Origin: Nocardioides alcanivorans
GTDB lineage: Bacteria; Actinomycetota; Actinomycetes; Propionibacteriales; Nocardioidaceae
NCBI RefSeq assembly: GCF_021555175.1
Contig: NZ_JAKGRW010000002.1
Span: 62,001-126,000 of the forward strand
Direction of reading: 5' to 3'
Length of the DNA: 64,000 nt
The notes under the pieces were generated by a model that was not told where the DNA came from, made no database searches, and saw only the letters and a program-made list of their open reading frames with translations. Made by a program: the position numbers and the translations under genes. Below are positions 38,626 to 46,740 of the stretch, piece after piece; within the stretch, counting starts at the first letter, position 1, and each line of letters opens with the position of its first letter.

Positions 38626-39648
38626 TCAGTCGGCCAGGCCGAGCTCGCGCAGTCCGGCGGCGACGTTCTCGATGCCATACACGGTGCGCAACGAAGGATT
38701 CATCTCCGCGCCGGTCACCCGGATGTAGCGCTTGTTCTTCACCGCATCCATCTCGCGGGTCACCGGGTTGGACTCCAGGAACGCGATCTTTGCCTCGGCG
38801 GTCTCGGCCGTCTGGCTCTTGCGAGTGAGATCACCGATGATCAGGACGTCGGGGTTGCGCTCGGCAACCGTCTCCCAGTTGATCTGGGGCCACTCGTCGG
38901 ACGCATCGTCGAACACGTTCTCCAGGCCGAGTTCGCGCGCGATCAGTCCCGGTGCCCCGCAGCACCCCGCCATGTAGGGCGATTCGGAGTTGGCGAACCA
39001 GAAGAGTGCCGTCGTGCCCGTCGCATCGACTTCGCTCGCGTCCGCGACCTTCTGCTCCAGCGAGGAGATGAGCTCCTCACCCTTGTCCTCGACGGCGAAC
39101 AGCTTCGCGAGCTCGCGAATCTCCTTGTGGACCAGCGCCAGCTCGAACGGCTCGTCACGGGCGCCGTCGGAGGAGATCACGCTCTTCCCGTCGCACGAGC
39201 TCGGGGCGATGTAGGTGCCGACCCCCAGCTCCTCGAACTGCTCGCGCGATGCGACGCCGCCCTCGCTCAGGTGGCTGATGAACGATGCGGTGACGAAGTC
39301 CGGCTCCTTGTCCAGGACGACCTCGAACGCTGGCTTGCCGTCGGTCAACCGGTCGACCCTGGCGTTCTCTGCCTCCAGCGATGGCAGGATCGGGTCGGTC
39401 CAGTCCGACGTACCCACCATGCGGTCGGCCAGGCCCAGCGACAGCAGGACCTCCGTGGTCCCCTGGTTGAGCGAGGCGACGCGCTGCGGTGGCGCCTTCA
39501 CGGTGACCTCGTGATCGCAGTTGTCGATCGTGATCGGGAATCCTTCGGCCGTCGCGGCTCCGGAGTCGTCGGCGGAGTCGAGTCCGCAGGAGGTGAGGGC
39601 CAGCAGCGGGGCCAGGGCAGCGGCGAAGAGGTGGGCAGAGCGACGCAT
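38626..39648 (-). CDS. ABC substrate-binding lipoprotein, iron/corrinoid type
   Basis: 340 aa. Lipoprotein signal with lipobox LTSC (Cys near residue 21), then the helical-backbone metal-receptor fold: PPQRVASLNQGTTEVLLSLG, DRMVGTSDWTDPI, ERNPDVLIIGDLTR. The start ATG 39648 has AAGGA seven bases upstream. It is the first gene after a cobalamin riboswitch about 55 bases upstream, so it is best read as a corrinoid receptor (BtuF-like) although general annotation would say siderophore receptor. Confidence 0.88.
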   Translation of the reverse strand: MRRSAHLFAAALAPLLALTSCGLDSADDSGAATAEGFPITIDNCDHEVTVKAPPQRVASLNQGTTEVLLSLGLADRMVGTSDWTDPILPSLEAENARVDRLTDGKPAFEVVLDKEPDFVTASFISHLSEGGVASREQFEELGVGTYIAPSSCDGKSVISSDGARDEPFELALVHKEIRELAKLFAVEDKGEELISSLEQKVADASEVDATGTTALFWFANSESPYMAGCCGAPGLIARELGLENVFDDASDEWPQINWETVAERNPDVLIIGDLTRKSQTAETAEAKIAFLESNPVTREMDAVKNKRYIRVTGAEMNPSLRTVYGIENVAAGLRELGLAD

Positions 39649-39702
39649 GTCGGGTCCTTCGAGGTCGGGGCCCGTCCGCGGAGCCCGTGTCTGACCTCAC
39701 GG

Positions 39703-39877
39703 CTGTTGCCGGAGGGCCAGCAGGTCTTCGGACTCGGGTTCAACCGCTTCGGAGCGTCTTCCCAGACCTTGCGGTCCAGTGACATGGTGCTCCGGGCGTC
39801 GCCCACACCGCTGCGCGTCAGTCCCGGATTCTCACCGGGTTCCCTACTCCTTGCGGAGTGACTGGCACCTGCACCTT
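39703..39877 (-). promoter_or_regulatory. Cobalamin riboswitch
   Basis: On the minus strand the leader contains AGGGAACCCGGTGAGAATCC, GGGACTGACGCGCAGCGGTG and, near its 3' end, GAGTCCGAAGACCTGC, the conserved core blocks of the cobalamin riboswitch. A P1-type pairing and the side stem CACTCC-GCAA-GGAGT are also visible. It lies between the SDR gene (transcribed the same way) and the ABC operon, so it would shut down the transporter when adenosyl- or another cobalamin is abundant. Confidence 0.88.
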
Positions 39878-39896
39878 AGCCGACCGGTGCCGAGCG

Positions 39897-40685
39897 TCAG
39901 TCGCGCGGCGCTGCCAGGAACCGGTTGACCCCGCGGAGCACGCGGCCCGGTGAGACCTGGGCGGCAGCGAACATCACCTTCGCCTGCACCCCCACGGCGC
40001 GGTGCACGCCGGCGAACCGGCGGGTGCTGGTCGCGGTGGCGAAGACGTCGTCGGCCACGTCGTCGGCGGTCAGACGGATGCCGAGGGTGTCGGTGCTGCG
40101 GGTGTGCATGCCGTCGGTCATCGCGGTCGCGACGAAGAGTGGCCACAACGCCTGCACGGTGATGTCGTGATCGCGCCACTCGAGATCGAGCGCCTCGGTG
40201 AGGCCACGCACCGCGAACTTGGTGGCGGAGTAGGTCGCCAACTCGGGCTGGCCGTAGATCGCCGAGGCCGATGCGAGATTGATGACCCTGGCACCGGTCG
40301 CCCGCGCCAGGTGGGGGAACGCCGTGTGGCAGCCGTTGAGCACGCCACCCACGTTGATCTGCACCATCCGCTGCTGGGCGGCGAGGTCGATCTCCTCGAA
40401 CCGGCCCGAGCTCAACACGCCTGCGTTGTTGACCAGCACCTCGAGCCGGCCGTCGTTCTCCGCGGTGAACTCGTCGAGCACCCTGACCCAGTTGGCGGCG
40501 TCGGTGACGTCGAGTCGACCGGCGCGGATGCCGTCGCCACCGTCGCGGGCCAAGCTGGCGAGCCCGACCTCGTCGACGTCGTACGCCCCGACCAGGAAGC
40601 CCGCGCGGGCGAACCGCAGCGCAGTGGCGCGGCCGATGCCTGCGGCGGCGCCAGTGATGAGCACTGCGGGGCGGGTGGGTGACAT
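39897..40685 (-). CDS. Short-chain dehydrogenase/reductase (SDR)
   Basis: 262 aa classical SDR: NAD(P)-binding TGAAAGIG near residue 12, NNAG motif in LVNNAGVLSSGRF, catalytic Ser in INLASASAIYG and YSATK. An Asp at the end of strand 2 (GAYDVDEVG) favours NAD+ over NADP+. Substrate unknown. It is divergent from paaA and shares with it the intergenic region holding an ACCGA-TCGGT palindrome, so both may answer to the same regulator. Confidence 0.85.
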   Translation of the reverse strand: MSPTRPAVLITGAAAGIGRATALRFARAGFLVGAYDVDEVGLASLARDGGDGIRAGRLDVTDAANWVRVLDEFTAENDGRLEVLVNNAGVLSSGRFEEIDLAAQQRMVQINVGGVLNGCHTAFPHLARATGARVINLASASAIYGQPELATYSATKFAVRGLTEALDLEWRDHDITVQALWPLFVATAMTDGMHTRSTDTLGIRLTADDVADDVFATATSTRRFAGVHRAVGVQAKVMFAAAQVSPGRVLRGVNRFLAAPRD

Positions 40686-40774
40686 GGGACCTCCGGGGGA
40701 CGGGTGCCAGTGGCGTGGTCGTCACAGTCTCACAACGGCCATTGGCAGAGCATGTGGCGGCTGCCACACTGATA

Positions 40775-40788
40775 ACCGACCGATCGGT
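40775..40788. promoter_or_regulatory. Candidate TetR-type operator upstream of paaA
   Basis: ACCGACCGATCGGT carries inverted ACCGA/TCGGT arms, a form commonly bound by TetR regulators of acyl-CoA catabolism. It lies 17 bases before the paaA start, where binding would block transcription. The TetR gene at the far end of the paa cluster is the natural candidate protein. Confidence 0.5.
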
Positions 40789-40805
40789 AGGGAAAGCGGG
40801 GACGT

Positions 40806-41729
40806 ATGGCCGACTTCGACGACATCCTGGCGCAGCACGAGCGGATCGAGCCGCGAGACGAGATGCCTGACGGCTACCGCCGGACGCTGGTGCGCCAAAT
40901 CGCCCAGCACGCCCACTCCGAAGTGATCGGCATGCAGCCGGAGGGCAACTGGATCACCCGGGCCCCGTCGCTGCGCCGCAAGGCGATCCTGCTGGCGAAG
41001 GTGCAGGACGAAGCCGGGCACGGGCTCTACCTCTACGCGGCGTGCGAGACCCTCGGAGTCTCCCGGGCGGAACTGACCAACGCACTGTTGACCGGGCGAC
41101 AGAAGTACTCCTCGATCTTCAACTACCCGGCGTTGTCCTGGGCCGACGTGGGGACCATCGGCTGGCTCGTCGACGGCGCCGCCATCTGCAACCAGGTCCC
41201 GTTGTGCCGCACCTCCTACGGACCCTACGGGCGGGCGATGGTGCGCATCTGCAAGGAGGAGTCCTTCCATCAACGGCAGGGCTTCGAGCTGCTGTTCACG
41301 ATGATGTCGGGCACCGCAGGGCAACGCGCAATGGTGCAGGAGTCCGTCGATCGGTTCTGGTGGCCGGCATTGATGATGTTCGGTCCGCCCGACGCCGACT
41401 CGCCCAACACCGCCCAGTCGATGGCCTGGGGCATCAAGCGCGACACCAACGACGAGTTGCGGCAGAAGTTCGTCGACATGACGGTGCCCCAGGCTGCCGC
41501 GCTCGGAGTGACGTTGCCCGACCCCGATCTGCGGTGGAACCCCGACCGGGACCACCACGACTTCGGACGGCCCGACTGGGAGGAGTTCCGCCAGGTCGTC
41601 TCCGGACACGGACCGTGCAACCGTCAGCGGATCGCCCACAGGCAGGCTGCCCACGACGAGGGAGCCTGGGCGCGGGAAGCGGCGACGGCGTACGCCGCCC
41701 ACGCGGCTGAGCGGGGAGGTGCGGCGTGA
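40806..41729 (+). CDS. paaA: Phenylacetyl-CoA 1,2-epoxidase, catalytic subunit
   Basis: 307 aa di-iron oxygenase subunit. Carboxylate/His ligands occur in [20 protein letters not shown] and [17 protein letters not shown] (ExxH pairs), as in PaaA. The enzyme epoxidises the ring of phenylacetyl-CoA, the first committed step of aerobic phenylacetate breakdown. Start ATG 40806. Its stop overlaps the paaB GTG. First of five coupled genes paaABCDE. Confidence 0.96.
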   Translation: MADFDDILAQHERIEPRDEMPDGYRRTLVRQIAQHAHSEVIGMQPEGNWITRAPSLRRKAILLAKVQDEAGHGLYLYAACETLGVSRAELTNALLTGRQKYSSIFNYPALSWADVGTIGWLVDGAAICNQVPLCRTSYGPYGRAMVRICKEESFHQRQGFELLFTMMSGTAGQRAMVQESVDRFWWPALMMFGPPDADSPNTAQSMAWGIKRDTNDELRQKFVDMTVPQAAALGVTLPDPDLRWNPDRDHHDFGRPDWEEFRQVVSGHGPCNRQRIAHRQAAHDEGAWAREAATAYAAHAAERGGAA

Positions 41730-42016
41730 CGGTGCCCGAGGAGTGGCCGCTGTGGGAGGTGTTCGTGCGGGCGCGCCGCGGTCTCAACCACGTGCACGTC
41801 GGTTCGCTGCACGCGCCGGACGCCGAGCTGGCCGTACGGCATGCTCGCGACGTCTACACCCGGCGCAACGAGGGCGTGAGCATCTGGGTGGTGCGCTCCG
41901 CCGAGATCGTGGCGAGCAGCCCCGACGAGAAGGACGCCTTCTTCGAACGGTCGGGCGACAAGGTCTATCGCCACCCGACGTTCTACGACATCCCCGACGA
42001 CGTCCCGCACCTGTGA
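41726..42016 (+). CDS. paaB: Phenylacetyl-CoA 1,2-epoxidase subunit PaaB
   Basis: 96 aa small subunit from GTG 41726 ([56 protein letters not shown]). PaaB is needed for assembly of the epoxidase with PaaA and PaaC. Overlaps paaA by four bases, with GGGAGG inside paaA as the ribosome site. Confidence 0.95.
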   Translation: MTVPEEWPLWEVFVRARRGLNHVHVGSLHAPDAELAVRHARDVYTRRNEGVSIWVVRSAEIVASSPDEKDAFFERSGDKVYRHPTFYDIPDDVPHL

Positions 42017-42023
42017 GGTCGGC

Positions 42024-42929
42024 GTGAGCGACTCCGTCTATGCCGGCCTCCTCGGCACCGACCCGAGCCATTGGGCGTTCGGCACCGACTTCGTCGACCC
42101 GGTCAGTGAGCTGGGAGACCGGCCGGTCACGGTCCCGGACGGTCAGCGGCGGGAGTTCGCGGTCGCATGCCTGGCGCTGGGCGACGACGCACTGGTGTTC
42201 GCCCACCGGCTGTCCGAGTGGTGCAGCCGAGCCCCCGACCTGGAGGAGGACATCGCCCTCGCCAACATCGCGCTCGACCTGTTGGGCCAGGCCCGGGTGC
42301 TGTTGGGCCGGGCCGCTGCAGCAGACCCGGACCATGTCGCGGAGTTGACCCGCGACGTACCCGACGGTTCCCCGGCGCCGCCCGAGGACCGGCTTGCCTT
42401 CTTCCGGGATGCGCCCCACTTCCGCAACGTGCAACTCGTCGAGCTGCCACGCGGCGACTTCGCCGACGTGGTGGTCAAGGTGCTGCTCTTCGCCACCAGC
42501 AGGCGCATGTTGCTGGGTGCGCTGCGGACCAACCCCGATCCGGTGCTGGCTGGCCTCGCGGCCAGGGCGAGCAAGGAGGTCCGCTACCACCAGGGCTTCG
42601 CAGCGCGTTGGTTCCGGGTGCTCGCCGGTGGCACGGAGGAGTCGCGCCGGCGCGTTGCCGGGGCACTCGAGATGCTCTGGCCCCGGTTGGACGAACTCGT
42701 CGCACCAGATCCGGTGCTGGTCGCCGGCCTCGGTGTCGATCCCGCCGCCGGCGGCGCCCAGGTGTACGCCGACCTCGAGCGTCTCGTCGCCGCGTGCGGT
42801 CTCGTGGTGCCCGACGCGGCGCCCCTGTTCGGGGCGCGCGGGAGGTCGGGAACGCACACGGAGGCGCTCTCCCGGATGCTGGCGGAGATGCAGTCGGTCG
42901 CGCGCGCCCATCCGTTGGGGGTCTGGTGA
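42024..42929 (+). CDS. paaC: Phenylacetyl-CoA 1,2-epoxidase, structural subunit PaaC
   Basis: 301 aa from GTG 42024. A ferritin-like four-helix protein paralogous to PaaA, without the full set of iron ligands: LGDDALVFAHRLSEWCSRAP, ANIALDLLGQARVLLGRAA, LVELPRGDFADVVVKVLLFA, KEVRYHQGFAARWFRVLAGG. It forms the AC core of the epoxidase. Its stop overlaps the paaD start (GTGA). Confidence 0.94.
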   Translation: MSDSVYAGLLGTDPSHWAFGTDFVDPVSELGDRPVTVPDGQRREFAVACLALGDDALVFAHRLSEWCSRAPDLEEDIALANIALDLLGQARVLLGRAAAADPDHVAELTRDVPDGSPAPPEDRLAFFRDAPHFRNVQLVELPRGDFADVVVKVLLFATSRRMLLGALRTNPDPVLAGLAARASKEVRYHQGFAARWFRVLAGGTEESRRRVAGALEMLWPRLDELVAPDPVLVAGLGVDPAAGGAQVYADLERLVAACGLVVPDAAPLFGARGRSGTHTEALSRMLAEMQSVARAHPLGVW

Positions 42930-43462
42930 ACGCGCGGCTGCGTCGGGCCTGGGAGGTGGCGGGCGCCGTACCGGATCCGGAGCTGCCGATGCTCTCGCTC
43001 GCTGACCTGGGCGTCCTGCAGCGGGTGGAGGAGTCAGGTGACCGGATCAGGGTGGGGCTCATTCCGACCCATGCCGGTTGTCCGGCGCTGGGGGCGATCC
43101 GGGCCGACGTGGTCCGGGCACTTGCGGAGGCGGGCATCGACGCCGAGGTGCGGATCGATCCGACGCCTGCCTGGACCAGCGACCTGATCAGCGCTCGCGG
43201 CCGGGAGGCGTTGCGCGAGGCGGGGATCGCGCCACCGGGGCCGGTCGGCGGGCGCGAGGAGGCAGAAGGTGTCGAGTCGACGGGGTTGGAGCTGGGGCCG
43301 ACGCGGTTCGCGGCGAGCTCCGAGGCGGAGGCGGCGCTGACCTGCCCGCGGTGCGGCTCGTCGGAGGTCGAGGTGCTCTCGGAGTTCGGGCCCACCCCGT
43401 GCCTGATGCTGGCCCGTTGCCTCGGCTGCGCAGAGCCCTTCGAGCACGTGAAGGAGCACTGA
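42926..43462 (+). CDS. paaD: Phenylacetate epoxidase maturation protein PaaD (MIP18/DUF59)
   Basis: 178 aa from GTG 42926; sequence further upstream in this frame lies inside paaC. N-terminal MIP18-like domain AVPDPELPMLSLADLGVLQ and THAGCPALGAIRADVV, and a C-terminal zinc-ribbon-like Cys cluster (CPRCGSSEVEVLSEFGPTPC ... CLGCAEPF). PaaD is thought to help deliver Fe-S clusters to PaaE or metal to the epoxidase. Confidence 0.92.
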   Translation: MNARLRRAWEVAGAVPDPELPMLSLADLGVLQRVEESGDRIRVGLIPTHAGCPALGAIRADVVRALAEAGIDAEVRIDPTPAWTSDLISARGREALREAGIAPPGPVGGREEAEGVESTGLELGPTRFAASSEAEAALTCPRCGSSEVEVLSEFGPTPCLMLARCLGCAEPFEHVKEH

Positions 43463-43463
43463 G

Positions 43464-44498
43464 GTGCCCACGGGATTCGCAACGCTGACCGTGGCCCGGG
43501 TCGACCGGCTCTGCGACGACGCGGTGGCGGTGGAGTTCGACGAGGCACCGGGGTTCGACTTCGTCGCCGGCCAGTCGCTCACCGTCCGCAGGACGGTCGA
43601 CGAGGTGGAGCACCGTCGTACCTATTCGCTCTGCTCTCCCGAGGACGCGCAACCGCGGATCGGGGTGCGCGAGGTGCCCGGTGGGACGGTGAGTCCGTGG
43701 CTGGTGCGTGAGGTGCGACCCGGCGACCAGGTGGAGGCGATGGCGCCGAGCGGTCGGTTCGCGTTGATCGAGCCGAAGGGCAGCCACCTGTGCGTGGCGG
43801 CCGGTTCGGGCATCACTCCGATCCTCTCGATCGCCGCGACGGTCTTGGCCGCGGGCGGGTCCGTCACGCTGCTCTACGGCAATCGTGGCGTGGACTCGGT
43901 GATGTTCGCCGAGGAGCTCTCCGACCTCAAGGACGCCCATCCGAGCCGGTTCCACCTGGTCCACCTGCTCTCGCGCGAGCCGCGTGACCCCGAGCTCTTC
44001 TCCGGGCGCATCGATGCCGAGCGGCTTGCGCGCTTGCTCACCGACATCGTGCCGCCGAGATTCGACCACGCGTGGCTGTGCGGACCGTGGCCGATGGTCG
44101 AGGCTGCCAAGGAGGTGCTGGCGGCGCACGGCGTCTCGCGTGAGCGCACCCATGCGGAGCTGTTCTTCGTCGACGAGCCGCCACCGCCCCCGGTCCGCGT
44201 CCAGCAGTCGCCCGCCACCGACAGCGTCGAGGTGCAGGTGGTGCTCGAGGGGCGTCGTACCTCCACGCAGGTGGCGCCGGGCACCACGGTGCTCGACGGG
44301 GTGCAGGCGACTCGGGCCGACCTCCCGTTCGCCTGCAAGGGCGGCGTGTGCGGCACCTGTCGCGCGAAGCTCGTCGAGGGCGAGGTGGAGATGCGGCGCA
44401 ACTACGCGCTCGATCCGTCCGAACTCGCGGACGGGTTCGTGCTCACCTGTCAGGCCGTGCCCACAGGAGCGCGGGTCACCGTCGACTTCGACGCCTGA
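43464..44498 (+). CDS. paaE: Phenylacetyl-CoA 1,2-epoxidase reductase
   Basis: 344 aa from GTG 43464, one base after paaD. FAD-binding RRTYSLCSPED, NAD(P) domain AAGSGITPILSIAATVLAAG and LCGPWPMVEAAKEVLAAHG, and a C-terminal plant-type 2Fe-2S ferredoxin domain with CKGGVCGTCRAKL and the fourth Cys in FVLTCQAVP. It passes electrons from NADPH to the PaaA di-iron centre. Last gene of the cluster; the ring-opening and lower pathway genes (paaZ, paaK) are not in the window. Confidence 0.95.
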   Translation: MPTGFATLTVARVDRLCDDAVAVEFDEAPGFDFVAGQSLTVRRTVDEVEHRRTYSLCSPEDAQPRIGVREVPGGTVSPWLVREVRPGDQVEAMAPSGRFALIEPKGSHLCVAAGSGITPILSIAATVLAAGGSVTLLYGNRGVDSVMFAEELSDLKDAHPSRFHLVHLLSREPRDPELFSGRIDAERLARLLTDIVPPRFDHAWLCGPWPMVEAAKEVLAAHGVSRERTHAELFFVDEPPPPPVRVQQSPATDSVEVQVVLEGRRTSTQVAPGTTVLDGVQATRADLPFACKGGVCGTCRAKLVEGEVEMRRNYALDPSELADGFVLTCQAVPTGARVTVDFDA

Positions 44499-44509
44499 CG
44501 AGCGGGCCG

Positions 44510-45118
44510 TCAGCGGGGGAGGAGGCCGCCCAAGCTGACCGCCACGACGGTCTCGGCGATGGCGGAGGCGTCGTACGCGCCCTCGGGCAGGTACCACTCG
44601 ACCAGGGAGTTGACCATGCCGAAGAGGAGCCGGCTGACCACATCAGGATCGACGTCGCCGCGCAGCTGACCGGAGTCGCGGGCGGCGCGCACCAACGAGG
44701 CGAGCTGGTGGTCGAGGTCACGGCGGCGCTCGAGGGCGATGGCCTCTGCCTCGCTGTTGCCGCGCACCCGAAGCAGCAGCGTGACCGCCGGCTGGTGGGC
44801 GACGAGCACCTCGACGCTGTGGCGCAGGACGTCGGTGAGCACCTCGAGCGGGTCGTCGCCGGTCTCGAGGCGCCGACCGGCCGCGGCGACGACCTCGGTG
44901 ACCTCCGTCAGCGCGTCCTCGAGCGCGGCCACCAGCAACTGCTCCTTGCTGTCCACGTGGTGGTAGAGAGTGGCCTTGCTGATGCCGAGGCGCTTGGCGA
45001 GGTCTCCCATCGAGGTGGCGTCGTAGCCCCGCTCGGTGAAGAGGTCGATCGCCCCGCGCAGCACCGCGGCCCGGTCGTGACCTGGGCGGCCGCGGCGCGG
45101 CACGGGGTCGATGCTCAC
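44510..45118 (-). CDS. TetR family regulator, likely PaaR-type
   Basis: 202 aa from GTG 45118. DNA-binding domain LRGAIDLFTERGYDATSMGD, LAKRLGISKATLYHHVDSKE is standard TetR. It is convergent with paaE, the position commonly taken by a phenylacetate-responsive TetR repressor in actinobacteria, and ACCGA-TCGGT palindromes in front of paaA fit this. Its start overlaps the stop of a CopC-like gene, so the two are co-transcribed. The assignment as the paa repressor is inference. Confidence 0.82.
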   Translation of the reverse strand: MSIDPVPRRGRPGHDRAAVLRGAIDLFTERGYDATSMGDLAKRLGISKATLYHHVDSKEQLLVAALEDALTEVTEVVAAAGRRLETGDDPLEVLTDVLRHSVEVLVAHQPAVTLLLRVRGNSEAEAIALERRRDLDHQLASLVRAARDSGQLRGDVDPDVVSRLLFGMVNSLVEWYLPEGAYDASAIAETVVAVSLGGLLPR

Positions 45119-45759
45119 GCGTTCGGGCCGGTGCCGCCGGAGGCGTTGTCGTCGGAGTCGGACTCCTCGTCCTCGTCGCGGCGGCTGCGCATGACGGCGA
45201 CGACTGCCAGGGCGGCGGTCACCACGACGACACCACCGATGGTCCACAGCGCCCACTCGGGGAAGTCGCTCTGGTCCTGGTCGGAGAGCGACTTGGCCTC
45301 GCTCGGCTCGGGCAGCGCGTCGATCTCGCAGGCCAGCGGGTCGGCCGCCTCGCCGCCCTCGGCGACGCTGAACTGGTAGTTGCCACGTACCACGTGCCCG
45401 TCGGCAGAGGTCACCTCGTAGCGGACCGTGTGGACGCCGGGCTCCAGAGGCTCGACGCGGGTGCAGACGAAGCTTCCGTCGCCACCGGCCTGGCTGGCAC
45501 TGACCTCGAGCGGGCTCTCGTCCTTGTCGAGCACCGCGACCTCGAGATCACCACTGGGATCGATCACCTCACCGAACTGCAGGGCGATCAGCTCGGTGCC
45601 GACGTTCACCTCCTGGCCGGAAGCGGGCCCGGAGTCGAGCAGCGTGGTGTGGGCCTGGGCCGGCATCGCCAGGGCGAGCAGGCCGACGGCGAGCGCGGTC
45701 GGCACCGCCGCTCGGAGTGAGGCGCGGAGACCGCGACGACGAGATGGTTGCAGACGCAT
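45115..45759 (-). CDS. CopC domain protein, membrane-anchored
   Basis: 214 aa from ATG 45759 (or 45768). A signal peptide ends at AQA, leaving His as the first mature residue (AHTTLLDSGPASGQEVNVG), as in copper-binding CopC where this His is a ligand. A single copper-resistance domain (VRYEVTSADGHVVRGNYQFS) is followed by a linker and one C-terminal membrane helix with a charged tail (RSRRDEDEESD). No CopD is attached or adjacent. Likely binds copper on the outer face. Confidence 0.85.
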   Translation of the reverse strand: MRLQPSRRRGLRASLRAAVPTALAVGLLALAMPAQAHTTLLDSGPASGQEVNVGTELIALQFGEVIDPSGDLEVAVLDKDESPLEVSASQAGGDGSFVCTRVEPLEPGVHTVRYEVTSADGHVVRGNYQFSVAEGGEAADPLACEIDALPEPSEAKSLSDQDQSDFPEWALWTIGGVVVVTAALAVVAVMRSRRDEDEESDSDDNASGGTGPNA

Positions 45760-45826
45760 GGCTCCCATTGTGCCCACCCGAGAAAGTGCGCGGGCGCCCG
45801 GCCGTACGTCGCCCGCGGGCAGTGGT

Positions 45827-46609
45827 TCAGGCGGTCTGCGGGCCGGTCGCCGTGCCGCCGAGGAGATCGCTGAGGAACTTGCCGATCGGGTAGTCCTCGA
45901 GCAACGGCTCCCGGTCGGGGAGCGGACCACCGGCGATGACCGCGTCGACTCGCTCGCACGCTCGCTCGACCAACGATCGATGGGCGTCGGTCACGTCGTC
46001 GGCCATGTCGAAGAACATCACGAAGGTGAGTACGTCGCCGGTACGCACGATGGTCAACGCGAAGGAGATCGGGATCGTCATCGGGGCGAGGGCAGCCGTT
46101 CCCGATGCCGTGACGGTCAGCTGCTGATCGGCTCCCGGGGCCCACGTCTCCTCGTCCTGCTCGACGTCGAACTGCCAACGCATGCCCGACTCGTCGGTCT
46201 CGTCGACCTCGGTGCATTTCCCGGTCTGCTCGCCCAGCTTCTGCAGCAGCTCGGCTGCCTTGTCGCCGTCGCCGCTGTCAGTGATGCTGTGGAGCACCAT
46301 CGGCAGCTGCGGGTCGTCGACGGCCTGGAACTCCGCCTCAGGTTCGCCGTCATCGTTGTCCCTGTCGCGTTGGCCGGCACCAGGCACGTCGAAGTCGAAG
46401 AGGCACCCGAAGTCGGGGGCGCCACCGCCGTCGCGCTCGTCGTCGGGCGCGACCTGGAAGCCGGAGCCCAGGTCCTCCACGGTGAGCAGGGCCGGCTCGA
46501 GCCAGGCCTGGTCGGGCCGGCCGCTGGCGTCGTCGCCGTCGGAGCACGCGGTCACGGAGACGGCGAGCAGGAGCGAGGCCACGGCGGGGACGAGGCGTCG
46601 GAAGCGCAT
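45827..46609 (-). CDS. Unknown lipoprotein
   Basis: 260 aa. Signal peptide with lipobox VTAC (Cys near residue 22), then an acidic domain: ALLTVEDLGSGFQVAPDDER, DFGCLFDFDVPGAG, TGKCTEVDETDESGMRWQFD. This pattern, with two Cys-containing beta segments, resembles sensor-like lipoproteins (PknH_C-like) in actinobacteria. Role unknown. Divergent from recC; the 131-base gap between them shows no recognisable site. Confidence 0.72.
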   Translation of the reverse strand: MRFRRLVPAVASLLLAVSVTACSDGDDASGRPDQAWLEPALLTVEDLGSGFQVAPDDERDGGGAPDFGCLFDFDVPGAGQRDRDNDDGEPEAEFQAVDDPQLPMVLHSITDSGDGDKAAELLQKLGEQTGKCTEVDETDESGMRWQFDVEQDEETWAPGADQQLTVTASGTAALAPMTIPISFALTIVRTGDVLTFVMFFDMADDVTDAHRSLVERACERVDAVIAGGPLPDREPLLEDYPIGKFLSDLLGGTATGPQTA

Positions 46610-46740
46610 GGGCGCACGCTACTCGTCGGCGTACGTCGCCCCGCGAGCCCGCGCTAACGGCTCGTGGACACCGCTCGTCGGAGCCTGGTCGAGGGTGTCC
46701 CACGGCGTGTCTGTCGGCCCGGGCAGGTATACCTCAACCC

